Below, piece by piece: positions 7,735 to 15,426 of a stretch of DNA of 53,408 nucleotides; the stretch's first letter is position 1; the number at the start of each line of letters is the position of its first letter. Both the position numbers and the translations under genes were made by a program. Below the pieces are notes generated by a model. The model searched no databases. It was given only the letters and a program-made list of their open reading frames with translations, and was not told the DNA's origin. Source of the stretch: SHYQ01 sp041674525 (lineage in GTDB: Bacteria > Chloroflexota > Dehalococcoidia > UBA2979); contig JBAYVN010000008.1 in assembly GCA_041674525.1 (NCBI GenBank), positions 1-53,408 of the forward strand, written 5' to 3'.

Positions 7735-9337
7735 CCTCGTCTTCCAGGATGTCGGTGCCGTGCAGCGCGGCCTCGATCTCCTCTTCGTCGAATTCACCGA
7801 TGTCCACGCGGCGGCCGGGGCGCGGCTGCGGGCCGCGCGCGCGCACGGGCGCGACCGGACCGCCGCGGCGGCCACGGCGCGCCGCCGCATCCGCTCCGCG
7901 TCGCGGGGCGCGTTCCTCCTCGTCCTCGTCGACCTGGAGCTCCCCGATCTCCTCGGCGAAACGCAGGCCGCCGGGCGTCGGCGCCGTGCGAGGGCGGCGC
8001 TCCGCCGGGCGCTCGACCGGGGGCGCCTGCGGCGCCAGCTCCTCCGGCTCGCCCAGCTCCGCGAGCACTTCCTGCTCCGGGGTGAGACGAACCTCCTCCT
8101 CGACCGGCCGCGGGGCGACGGGACGGGGGCGCTCGCCGGGCAGGCCGGGGCGCGCGTACGCCGCCTGCGACGGGGCGATCGTCTCCGGCGGGACCAGGGC
8201 GGCGGGCGCGGCGGCCTCGCGGCCGACCAGCGGGATCGCCTCCAGGTTCGCTTCCGGCGGCGGGTAGAGGTCCTCGCCGGCCGCGATCAGCGCGCCCTCC
8301 GGGCGGATGTCGATGCGCCGTCCGGTGAGGTGCGCCGCGAGGCGGGCGTTCTGCCCCTCCTTGCCGATCGCCAGGCTGAGCTGCTTGTCCGGCACCGCAA
8401 GGAACGCCGTGTTGCTATCGGCGTCCAGCCGCACCGAGACGACCTCGGCGGGGCTCAGGGAGTTGGCGACGTACGCCTCCTCCACCGGGTCCCAGCGGAT
8501 CAGGTCGATGCGCTCGCCGCCCAACTCGTTGACGATGTTCTGGATGCGCGCCCCGCGCACGCCCACGCACGCCCCGATGGGGTCGATGCCGTGCTGGCGC
8601 GAGATGACGGACACCTTCGTGCGGTACCCCGCATCGCGGGCGATGCCCATGATCTCCACCACGCCGCGCCCGATCTCCGGGATCTCCAGCTCGAAGAGCC
8701 GCTTCACCAGTTCCGGGTTGGAGCGGGATACCACCACCTGCGGACCCTTGGAGGCCTTGTAGACCTCCTTCACGTACACGCGCAGGCGCTGGCCGACGCG
8801 GTAGTGCTCCGCGCGGATCTGCTCCGAGCCCGGCAGCACCGCCTCCGTGCGGCCCAGGTCGAGGATCACCTGGCGGCGGCCCTGCTCCACGCGGAGCACC
8901 GTGCCGGAGACCAGCTCGCCTTCCTTGCCCGTGAAGTCCTCGTAGACGGACTCGCGCTCCGCCTCGCGCAGGCGCTGCAGCACGACCTGCTTCGCGGTCT
9001 GCGCAGCGATGCGTCCGGCGTGCGGGTTTGCGGGCAGGTCCTCGTAGACGAATTCGCCGACGTTCGGGCTGGCCGCGAGGCCCAGGCTCTTCGCGCGCTC
9101 CGGCGACATCTGGATCTCGTCGTCCTCGATGTCGTCGTCGTCCATGATCTCGTACCGGCGGCGGGCGTGGTCATCGCCGGTCGCGCGGTCGATCTTCACC
9201 TCGATGTCGGCGTACTGAAGATCGTCCTTCTTGTACGCGGAGGCGAGGGCGGATTCGACGGCGGCGTACACCGTTTCGGCGTTGAGGTTCTTCTCTGCGG
9301 AGAGCTGCGCGATCGCGATGACGAAGTCGTTCTTCAT
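7709..9337 (-). CDS. nusA: Transcription termination/antitermination factor NusA with acidic tail
   Basis: 542 aa. The N-terminal RNA-polymerase-binding domain begins MKNDFVIAIAQLSAEKNL. An S1 domain follows at about 135-200 (GELVSGTVLRVEQGRRQVIL), then two KH domains (GIDPIGACVGVRGARIQNIV; SLAIGKEGQNARLA) to about residue 350. The last 170 residues are a low-complexity Pro/Arg/Glu region ending in a highly acidic stretch (DEDGSDEDDE), beyond the usual bacterial KH2 boundary. It is first gene of nusA-ylxR-infB-rbfA. The leader carries a promoter and a terminator-like hairpin. No rimP gene precedes it, although rimP-nusA is the common order. Confidence 0.97.
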   Translation of the reverse strand: MKNDFVIAIAQLSAEKNLNAETVYAAVESALASAYKKDDLQYADIEVKIDRATGDDHARRRYEIMDDDDIEDDEIQMSPERAKSLGLAASPNVGEFVYEDLPANPHAGRIAAQTAKQVVLQRLREAERESVYEDFTGKEGELVSGTVLRVEQGRRQVILDLGRTEAVLPGSEQIRAEHYRVGQRLRVYVKEVYKASKGPQVVVSRSNPELVKRLFELEIPEIGRGVVEIMGIARDAGYRTKVSVISRQHGIDPIGACVGVRGARIQNIVNELGGERIDLIRWDPVEEAYVANSLSPAEVVSVRLDADSNTAFLAVPDKQLSLAIGKEGQNARLAAHLTGRRIDIRPEGALIAAGEDLYPPPEANLEAIPLVGREAAAPAALVPPETIAPSQAAYARPGLPGERPRPVAPRPVEEEVRLTPEQEVLAELGEPEELAPQAPPVERPAERRPRTAPTPGGLRFAEEIGELQVDEDEEERAPRRGADAAARRGRRGGPVAPVRARGPQPRPGRRVDIGEFDEEEIEAALHGTDILEDEDGSDEDDE

Positions 9338-9410
9338 GAGTCCTGCCTGGGGGCCTGCCCGGTTCTCCGATGGCCCGTGCCGGGATGGGATGTGGGTACG
9401 GCCGCCGCAT

Positions 9411-9441
9411 TCAACAAAAAACGTGGGAACGTGTCCCACGT
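9411..9441 (-). terminator. Terminator-like hairpin plus U-tract in the nusA leader
   Basis: On the minus strand ACGTGGGA (9441-9434) and TCCCACGT (9428-9421) form a perfect 8-bp stem with a 5-nt loop, immediately followed by TTTTTGTT (9420-9413). This is a textbook intrinsic terminator but it lies about 75 nt upstream of the nusA start codon and just downstream of the nusA promoter; no leftward gene ends here. It is therefore a candidate attenuator of the nusA operon. Confidence 0.7.
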
Positions 9442-9468
9442 CTCTGGAGGAGGCGTCGTCGCCCCGAA

Positions 9469-9498
9469 ATGATAACACCGCAGCCGCGCCCCCCTCAA
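9469..9498 (-). promoter_or_regulatory. Promoter candidate for nusA operon
   Basis: Minus strand TTGAGG (9498-9493), an 18-nt spacer, then TATCAT (9474-9469). The predicted transcription start is near 9462, which places the leader hairpin about 20 nt into the transcript. Confidence 0.55.
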
Positions 9499-9570
9499 GC
9501 CCGAGACCGGCGTGCCGATGATCCCTGTGCCGCGGCCTGCGGTGCGCGTCACGTGTCCAAGGAACCCCGG

Positions 9571-10764
9571 GTGCGCCGACTCCGCCTTGACCTCCCCGTC
9601 TCGCCGGGGGCGAAGCTCGCGCGAGACGTCACCGGCCCCGCCGGCGAGATCATCGCGCGCGCCGGCCACCCGCTGTCCGATCGGACCGTGCGCGCCCTGC
9701 GAGGGCGGGGCGTCTCCTGGTGCTACGTCGACGATGCGTGGGGCGAGCACCTGGAGCTCGTGCCGCTGGACGCCGGGCGCGGTACCGTCCGCCCGCTGCT
9801 CCGGGAGATCGAGCAGCGAATCGGCGACATCGTCGCCCCGCTGGTGTCGCTCTCCACGCAGCGGGCGCTGGAGGCGCTGCGCAAGTCACATCCCACCGCG
9901 CCGCTGGCCCGCGGTCGCTGTGCCGAGGACATGCCGGGCGCGGTGCGCGCGTTCCTGGAAGCCTGCACGGACGCGCGTCCCGCCGGGGGCTGGCTGATCG
10001 ACCGGGAGGCCGCCGAGGATGAGGACGGGCACGCCATCGGCGTAGCGGCGGTGACTGCGCAGATCACCCTCGCGCTCGGCATGGACGCGGCGGAGCGTGC
10101 GGCCACCGTCACCGCCGCCCTGCTGCATGACGTGGGGATGGTCTTCGTCCCGCGCGCCGTGCGCATGACGCCTCCGGGGGATCGCAGCATCCCGGAGCGC
10201 ATTCGGTACGAGGACCATGCCGTGCTGGGCGAGGCGCTCCTGGAGCCGCTGTGCGCGCCCTCGCTGCACCTCGCGATCGTCGCGGGCGAGCACCACGAGG
10301 CCGCGGACGGCGGTGGCTACCCGCGCCGGCGCGTGGGCGGGCACCGCGTGCTGCGCACGGCCGAGGAGAAGCGTGACCTGGGGCGCATCGCGCTCGCCTC
10401 GGAGATCGTGGCCGTCGCGGACGCCTACGAGCGGGTGGTGTCACCGAGCGCGGGCTGGGAGGGGCGCTCCCCCGCGACCGCCCGCGCGATCCTGGAGGGC
10501 GCGGCCGGGCGGACGCTCAACCGCGAGATCGTGCACCGCTTCCTCGCGTCGTTCCCCGTGCTGCCGCTGGGCACCGAAGTGCGCATCACCCGCGGGCCGC
10601 ACGCGGGGCTGCGGGGCCTGGTGTGCGAGCTGCCGCCGGGACACGAGGAGCAGCCCGTGGTCCGCCTCTTCCTCGACCGCGCCGGCCGCCCGCTGGCAGA
10701 GCCGATCGAGGTGGTGCTGGCGCGGGAGCCGGACACGGCCATCGAGATCGCCGACGCCGCCTAG
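9571..10764 (+). CDS. HD-GYP domain protein (putative c-di-GMP phosphodiesterase)
   Basis: 397 aa from a GTG with AAGGA 7 nt upstream. The N-terminal about 60 residues (RLRLDLPVSPGAKLARDV) are the short module often preceding HD-GYP domains. The catalytic core shows HD at 186-187, then HHE at 241-243 and DGGGYP at 246-251, the defining HHExxDGxGYP signature. The last 70 residues form a small beta domain (GTEVRITRGPHAGLRGLV) typical of stand-alone HD-GYP proteins. No receiver, PAS or membrane segment is visible, so the input signal is unknown. It sits where rimP often lies and diverges from nusA. Confidence 0.87.
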   Translation: MRRLRLDLPVSPGAKLARDVTGPAGEIIARAGHPLSDRTVRALRGRGVSWCYVDDAWGEHLELVPLDAGRGTVRPLLREIEQRIGDIVAPLVSLSTQRALEALRKSHPTAPLARGRCAEDMPGAVRAFLEACTDARPAGGWLIDREAAEDEDGHAIGVAAVTAQITLALGMDAAERAATVTAALLHDVGMVFVPRAVRMTPPGDRSIPERIRYEDHAVLGEALLEPLCAPSLHLAIVAGEHHEAADGGGYPRRRVGGHRVLRTAEEKRDLGRIALASEIVAVADAYERVVSPSAGWEGRSPATARAILEGAAGRTLNREIVHRFLASFPVLPLGTEVRITRGPHAGLRGLVCELPPGHEEQPVVRLFLDRAGRPLAEPIEVVLAREPDTAIEIADAA

Positions 10765-10792
10765 CCCCCGTGTTGACGGAGCCCGCCGGGCG

Positions 10793-12586
10793 CTAGCGCC
10801 CGCGCGCCTGTGCCTCGATCACCTCGACCGCGCACGCGTCGAGCGCCTGCTGCCGGAGTTCGCGCACGTGCGCGAGGACCTCGGCGCGCGGGACGCTCGT
10901 GGCCTCCGCGGCGGTGCGCGCCTTCGCCTCGACCACGCCCGCCTTGGTGTTGCGGCTGGAGACCGTGAGGCGCATGGGCATGCCCAGCAGGTCCGCGTCG
11001 TTGAACTTCACGCCGGGGCGCTCGTCGCGATCGTCGAACAGCACGTCGTAGCCCGCCGCCTGCAGCTCCGCGTAGAGCTCCTCGGCGTCCGCGGCTGCCG
11101 CGGCGTCGCGGTCCAGCCCGATCCCGACGAGGTGGACGTCGTACGGCGCGATCTCCGCCGGCCACGCGATGCCGGCGTCGTCGCAGTGCGCCTCCACCGC
11201 GGCGGAGAGGATGCGCCCGACGCCGATGCCGTAGCACCCCATGGTGGGGCGCAGCTGCCCGCCGCTGGCGTCCTGCACGGTGACGTCCATCTTGTTCGTG
11301 TACGTGTAGTCCAGGCGGAAGACGTGCCCCATCTCGATGCCGCGCTCCGCGCGCAGGTGGCCGTTGCGACCCTCGGTCGCGCAGCGGGCGCAGCCGTGCC
11401 CCGCCTGCGCGCTGGCGATGTCCCCGACCACGGCGGCTTCCCAGTCCCGCCTGTGGTTCACGTTGCGGAGGTGCCACCCGGCGCGGTTCGCGCCCGCGAC
11501 CAGGTTCGGCGCGTCGACAAGCGAGAGGTCGGCGACCACCTGGATCGCCGGGGAGATCCCGATCGGCGAGGCGTACCCGGCAACCAGCCCGTGCTCCGCG
11601 ACCTCGCTGTCCACCATCGGGCGGAGCTCCACGCCGCCGAGGGCGTTCGCGAGCTTCACCTCGTTCACCTCGAGATCGCCGCGCACCACGGCGAAGACCG
11701 GGAACGTCTCACCGGTGGCGTTGCGCTTCGCGATAAAGAAGACGGCCTTCGCCGTCTGGCGCGTCTCGATGCCGAGGAACTCCGCGAGCGCCTCGATCGA
11801 GGTGACGCCGGGCGTCTCGACATCCGTCATCTCGTGTGGACCGGGACCAGCCGGCACGGGAGCGGGCCGCACGAACTCGGCCTTCTCCTGATTCGCCGCG
11901 TAGGTGCAGGTGTCGCACAGGATGATCGTGTCCTCGCCGATCGTGGTGAGGAAGATGAACTCCTGCGATCCCTTGCCGCCGATGGCGCCCGAGTCCGCCT
12001 GCACGGGCACCGTGGGCACCCCACAGCGCGCGAAGATGCGCCGGTACGCCTCGAACATCGCGTCGTACGACGCGTCGAGGCCGGCATCGTCGGCGTCGAA
12101 GGAATATGCGTCCTTCATCGTGAACTCGCGGACGCGGATCAGGCCGCCGCGGGGGCGCGCCTCGTCCCGGAACTTCGTCTGAATCTGGTACAGCGTCACG
12201 GGGAGGTCGCGGTAGGAGACGGCGTGGTCCGCGAAGAGCTTCGTGATCACTTCCTCGTGCGTCGGTCCCAGGGCGAGCTCGCGCTGGCGGCGGTCGGTGA
12301 GCTGGAAGAGCACTTCGCCCATGGCGGCGCGGCGGCCGGTCTGGTCCCACAGCTCGGCGGGCTGGATCGCAGGCAGCGTCACCTCCTGCGCGCCCGCCGC
12401 GTCCATCTCCTCGCGGATCACCTGCTCGATCTTGCGCTTCACCCGGTGCCCCAGCGGCATGAACGAGTACACGCCCGCCATCAACTGGTCGATGTACCCG
12501 CCGCGCAGCAGCAGCGCGTGGCTGGGTGTGTCCGCCTCGCCGGGCGTCTCGCGGAGGGTGTGGCCAAACATCCGTGACATGCGCAT
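10793..12586 (-). CDS. proS: Prolyl-tRNA synthetase
   Basis: Charges tRNA-Pro. 597 aa, bacterial type with the INS editing insertion (about 220-400) between class II motifs. Motif 2 is FRDEARPRGGLIR with REFTMKDAYSFD close behind; motif 3 is GCYGIGVGRILSAAVE; the anticodon-binding domain follows. It has no close upstream leftward neighbour: an 0.4-kb intergenic element and rightward DUF309/VIT genes separate it from the ispG cluster. Confidence 0.97.
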   Translation of the reverse strand: MRMSRMFGHTLRETPGEADTPSHALLLRGGYIDQLMAGVYSFMPLGHRVKRKIEQVIREEMDAAGAQEVTLPAIQPAELWDQTGRRAAMGEVLFQLTDRRQRELALGPTHEEVITKLFADHAVSYRDLPVTLYQIQTKFRDEARPRGGLIRVREFTMKDAYSFDADDAGLDASYDAMFEAYRRIFARCGVPTVPVQADSGAIGGKGSQEFIFLTTIGEDTIILCDTCTYAANQEKAEFVRPAPVPAGPGPHEMTDVETPGVTSIEALAEFLGIETRQTAKAVFFIAKRNATGETFPVFAVVRGDLEVNEVKLANALGGVELRPMVDSEVAEHGLVAGYASPIGISPAIQVVADLSLVDAPNLVAGANRAGWHLRNVNHRRDWEAAVVGDIASAQAGHGCARCATEGRNGHLRAERGIEMGHVFRLDYTYTNKMDVTVQDASGGQLRPTMGCYGIGVGRILSAAVEAHCDDAGIAWPAEIAPYDVHLVGIGLDRDAAAAADAEELYAELQAAGYDVLFDDRDERPGVKFNDADLLGMPMRLTVSSRNTKAGVVEAKARTAAEATSVPRAEVLAHVRELRQQALDACAVEVIEAQARGR

Positions 12587-12683
12587 GCGAGGAAGTCTAC
12601 GGGCGCCCGGCGGCGGAGGCTAGGCGCGTCACGTCGAGGTGATGCACTCGTCGGGGTGGATCGCGAGTGGGGGAGGATCGAGC

Positions 12684-12958
12684 GGGGCGGCCCACCGCTG
12701 CCCCTCCCGGCGCGGGAGGGGTGGAGACTCGAAGGGCTTCGCCCTTCGCATCCCGGCATCCCGGACACGGACGGCGAGGCCGCGTGCTCGCGGACGCGTC
12801 CGTCGAGGCTCGCGGCATCCTCGACGCCTGACCGTCGGGTGGGATGTGCCCCGGCGGCCTGTTCCCTTGCCCCGCTTCAGGTCCGGGGAGCTTGAGGGGC
12901 GTCGGCCCCTCAAGTCCTCAACCCCCCCGCGCCGGGAGGGGCAGGGGGGCCGCCCGCC
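12684..12958. repeat. MITE-like intergenic element A
   Basis: This fills most of the 405-bp gene-free stretch between proS and DUF309. CTGCCCCTCCCGGCGCGG at 12698-12715 is repeated as a perfect 18-bp inverted copy at 12927-12944, and the similarity extends outward to a GGGCGGCCC-like terminus on each side. Two internal perfect palindromes occur: GAAGGGC-TTC-GCCCTTC (12731-12747) and CTTGAGGGGC-GTCG-GCCCCTCAAG (12891-12914). No ORF in it looks coding. The termini resemble those of element B at 15269. Confidence 0.6.
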
Positions 12959-12979
12959 TTCATCTCCCCGGCGCCCCGC

Positions 12980-12985
12980 TACGAT
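12980..12985 (+). promoter_or_regulatory. -10 element, likely leaderless DUF309 transcript
   Basis: TACGAT lies 6 nt before the ATG at 12992. The intervening bases AGGTGC leave no room for a properly spaced Shine-Dalgarno, so transcription probably starts at or beside the start codon. Confidence 0.4.
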
Positions 12986-12991
12986 AGGTGC

Positions 12992-13486
12992 ATGCCCGAC
13001 GCACCCGACGTCCCGTGGCCGCCGCCCCTCGAACCGAAGCCGCCCCGCCCGCGCGACGAGGCTGGCCGCCCGCTTGCGCCCGGCACCCCGACGCGCCTGG
13101 CGCTCCCTGACTTCGACGCGATGAGCATCGACGAGGCGCACGAGGAGGCCATCCGGCTCTTCGACGCGGGCAACTACTTCGGTGCGCACGAGGCGTGGGA
13201 GACGTGCTGGGCGCGCTGCAAGGGCACGGGCGACGAGGAGTTCTTCAAGGGCCTCGCGCAGCTGGGCGCGGGGTACACGCACTGGATGCGCGGCAACGCG
13301 CACGGCGTGGACGCGCTGCTGGACCGCGCCCTTGAGCGCATCGGCCGCGCGGGCTCGCCGCATCGCGGTCTTGACATCGCCGCGTTCATGCACGCCGTCG
13401 AGTCCCTGCGCGCCACGGCCCAGCGCTGCGCCGCCTCGGGCGCGCCGCTGCCGCCGCTGGAGAGACGGCTGGTCCCGCGAGCGTAG
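12992..13486 (+). CDS. DUF309 family protein
   Basis: 164 aa. A Pro-rich, disordered first 40 residues precede an all-helical domain with the family signature GNYFGAHEAWETCW, followed by KGLAQLGAGYTHWMRGN. DUF309 proteins are small helical proteins with a conserved His-Glu pair (HEAWE) of unknown biochemical role. The gene begins a short rightward pair with the VIT-like transporter (8-nt gap). Confidence 0.85.
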   Translation: MPDAPDVPWPPPLEPKPPRPRDEAGRPLAPGTPTRLALPDFDAMSIDEAHEEAIRLFDAGNYFGAHEAWETCWARCKGTGDEEFFKGLAQLGAGYTHWMRGNAHGVDALLDRALERIGRAGSPHRGLDIAAFMHAVESLRATAQRCAASGAPLPPLERRLVPRA

Positions 13487-13493
13487 GCGGTGC

Positions 13494-14276
13494 ATGCTGC
13501 GCGGCATGAGGTCACCCCGCGGCCGACGCGAGCGGCTGGAGGCGTCACATACGCCGGCGGCGATCCGTGCCCGGCTGCGCGGCGGCCCCGACCACAGCTA
13601 TCTCCGCGACTTTGTGTATGGCGCGATCGATGGCGCTGTCACCACGTTCGCCGTCGTCGCGGGCGCCACCGGGGCGCACCTCGCTGCGGGGCTGGTGCTC
13701 GTCTTCGGCTTCGCCAACCTGCTGGCGGACGGGTTCAGCATGGCCGTGAGCAACTACCTGGGCACGCGCGCCGAAGAGCAGCGGCGATCGCGGCTGCGCG
13801 CGGAGGAGTCCCTGTCCCTCGACGCGTTCCCGGAGGGGGAACGGGAGGAAGTGCGCCAGATGTTCGAGGCGAAGGGCATCACCGGCGACACCCTCGAACG
13901 AGTCGTCGCGGTGATCACGGGCGACCGGTCGCTGTGGGTGGAGACGATGCTGCGCGAGGAGTACGGGCTGCCGGTGACCGGACGCTCGGCAGCTCGTGCC
14001 GGTGTCTCCACGTTTGTCGCCTTCATGCTCGCGGGGGCGGTGCCGCTGGTCGTCTTCGTCGTCGACCTGTTCTGGCCGGGCGCGATCCCGGCGGTCATCT
14101 GGTGGAGCGGCGGGATGACGGCCGCGGTGTTCTTCGGCACCGGTGCCGCGAAGGCGCGCGTGGTTGACGAGTCGTGGTGGCGTTCCGGCATTGAGACGCT
14201 CGCCCTCGGCGGCGGGGCTGCGCTCCTGGCGTACGCCGTGGGCTGGCTGCTGCAGGGCTTCGCCGCGAGCGCGTAG
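13494..14276 (+). CDS. VIT1/CCC1-family iron/manganese transporter
   Basis: 260 aa (256 if the ATG at 13506 is used; 13494 has the better-placed AGGCGG). RDFVYGAIDGAVTTFAVVAGATGA and FGFANLLADGFSMAVSNYLGTRAE are the hallmark TM1-TM2 motifs. A cytosolic helical segment of about 70 residues, rich in Glu and Arg (residues 95-160), corresponds to the metal-binding hairpin of VIT1, with EEVRQMFEAKG. Three further membrane helices follow. Probably exports or sequesters Fe(II)/Mn(II). Confidence 0.9.
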   Translation: MLRGMRSPRGRRERLEASHTPAAIRARLRGGPDHSYLRDFVYGAIDGAVTTFAVVAGATGAHLAAGLVLVFGFANLLADGFSMAVSNYLGTRAEEQRRSRLRAEESLSLDAFPEGEREEVRQMFEAKGITGDTLERVVAVITGDRSLWVETMLREEYGLPVTGRSAARAGVSTFVAFMLAGAVPLVVFVVDLFWPGAIPAVIWWSGGMTAAVFFGTGAAKARVVDESWWRSGIETLALGGGAALLAYAVGWLLQGFAASA

Positions 14277-14284
14277 CCGCTCGG

Positions 14285-15232
14285 CTACTCCCCCGCGATG
14301 ATCCCCGCGTCGCGGACGATCTGCAGGCCGCGCGCCACGTCCTCGTCGGACTCGTGCTCGTCGATCTCGAAGGTGCGCGCAGCCAGCGGGTTCGCGGCGG
14401 CGATGCGCGCGGCGAGCCACGCAAAGTCCACGTCGCCGTTGCCCGGCGCGCGGTGGTCCGTCAGCCCCCGGACGTCGTGCAGGTGCAGGCCAACGAGGCG
14501 CGGGCCGAGGAGATCGAACCACGCGCCGCGGTCCGTCAGCCCCAGGCGGTGGTGCACCTCCGCGTGACCCACGTCGTGCTGGTAGCCAGCCACCTCGACG
14601 GGGTACGGCGCGAGCAGGTCGACCAGCTCGAAGGGCAGCGGGATCTCGTGGAAGTGCAGGCGCGTCTCGATGGCCAGCGTGACGCCGCGCGCCGCGGCCG
14701 TCTCCGCCAACTCGTCCAGGCTGCGGCGCGCCTGCGCCAGCCACGGCGCCGCCGCGCCCGCGCGCTCCCTCAGCGTCTCGTCGATGGCGGCGTTCCACTC
14801 CCCGGGCAGCTGCGCGCGGCGGTCGTACATCGATCGCAGCCGCCGCTCGCCGGCGAGCATGCGCACCCCGACCCCGCCGAGGTGGGCGATCACCTGCGTC
14901 GTCCCCGCCTCGGCGGCCAGGTCGATCGAGCGGCGGTGGTAGTGGACCGCGAGAGCGCGCTCCGCCTCGTCCAGCGCGGCGAGGTTCAGCTCGCGGTTCC
15001 ACCCGGCGCTCGGGTGCCGCTCCAGCGGCGCCGGGGCGTGCACGCCGGTCACGGGGAGCGTGCGGTAGCCCAGGATCGCCCCGGCGTGCTCGGCGGTCAT
15101 CGAGTGGTTGATCTCCACGGCCCGGTACCCGAGCTCGGCGGTGCGATCGAGGAACGCACCCAGGTCGTGCTCGAAGCGCGGCTGGACGGCCCACATCGTG
15201 GAGAGGGACGGCGGGGGCGGGGCGTTGGTCAT
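14285..15232 (-). CDS. Sugar phosphate isomerase/epimerase-like TIM barrel protein
   Basis: 315 aa, the Xyl-isomerase-like (AP endonuclease 2) TIM-barrel fold. Metal-ligand positions are recognisable: VIAHLGG, LAIETRLHFHE, the QHDVGHAEVHHR strand, and GLHLHDVRG; FEIDEH near the C-terminus supplies a final acidic ligand. Family members act on sugars or inositol derivatives with a divalent metal; the substrate here is not clear. An ino1 gene 14 kb away makes an inositol-type substrate conceivable but unproven. Confidence 0.8.
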   Translation of the reverse strand: MTNAPPPPSLSTMWAVQPRFEHDLGAFLDRTAELGYRAVEINHSMTAEHAGAILGYRTLPVTGVHAPAPLERHPSAGWNRELNLAALDEAERALAVHYHRRSIDLAAEAGTTQVIAHLGGVGVRMLAGERRLRSMYDRRAQLPGEWNAAIDETLRERAGAAAPWLAQARRSLDELAETAAARGVTLAIETRLHFHEIPLPFELVDLLAPYPVEVAGYQHDVGHAEVHHRLGLTDRGAWFDLLGPRLVGLHLHDVRGLTDHRAPGNGDVDFAWLAARIAAANPLAARTFEIDEHESDEDVARGLQIVRDAGIIAGE

Positions 15233-15268
15233 ACGACGATCATCGTCCGTCCGGCGTTCACGGTCTTG

Positions 15269-15410
15269 TGCGGCCCCTCACCCCAACCCTCTCCCCGGCC
15301 GGGGAGAGGGGGCAGACCCGGAGTCAGAGCTCTCTCCGGTAGGCGGCGGGCACCCTCAGACTCAGAACCCTCTCCCTGTTCGGAGAGAGGCAGGGGGAGG
15401 GCCGCCCGCG
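15269..15410. repeat. MITE-like intergenic element B
   Basis: Lies between the 5' end of the isomerase gene and the 3' end of ispG. It contains a perfect 24-bp palindrome, CCCTCTCCCCGG/CCGGGGAGAGGG at 15287-15310, and a weaker one near 15370-15390. The outer ends (left GCGGCCCCTCACCCC; right, reversed, GGCGGCCCTCCCCC) form an imperfect inverted repeat and match the termini of element A, suggesting a shared dispersed family. Confidence 0.55.
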
Positions 15411-15426
15411 ACGGCGGCCTCCCGGT

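Noticed and set aside
9421..9441. Hairpin read as terminator of a plus-strand gene
   Set aside because: On the plus strand the A-tract precedes the stem, and no rightward gene ends there; only the leftward reading fits.
7604..9472. Plus-strand open frame (622 codons) opposite nusA
   Set aside because: Shadow frame caused by high GC; NusA on the other strand has all domains.
10217..12577. Plus-strand open frame (786 codons) through the HD-GYP end and opposite proS
   Set aside because: Crosses a real stop-to-stop boundary of two genes in opposite directions and has no recognisable domain.
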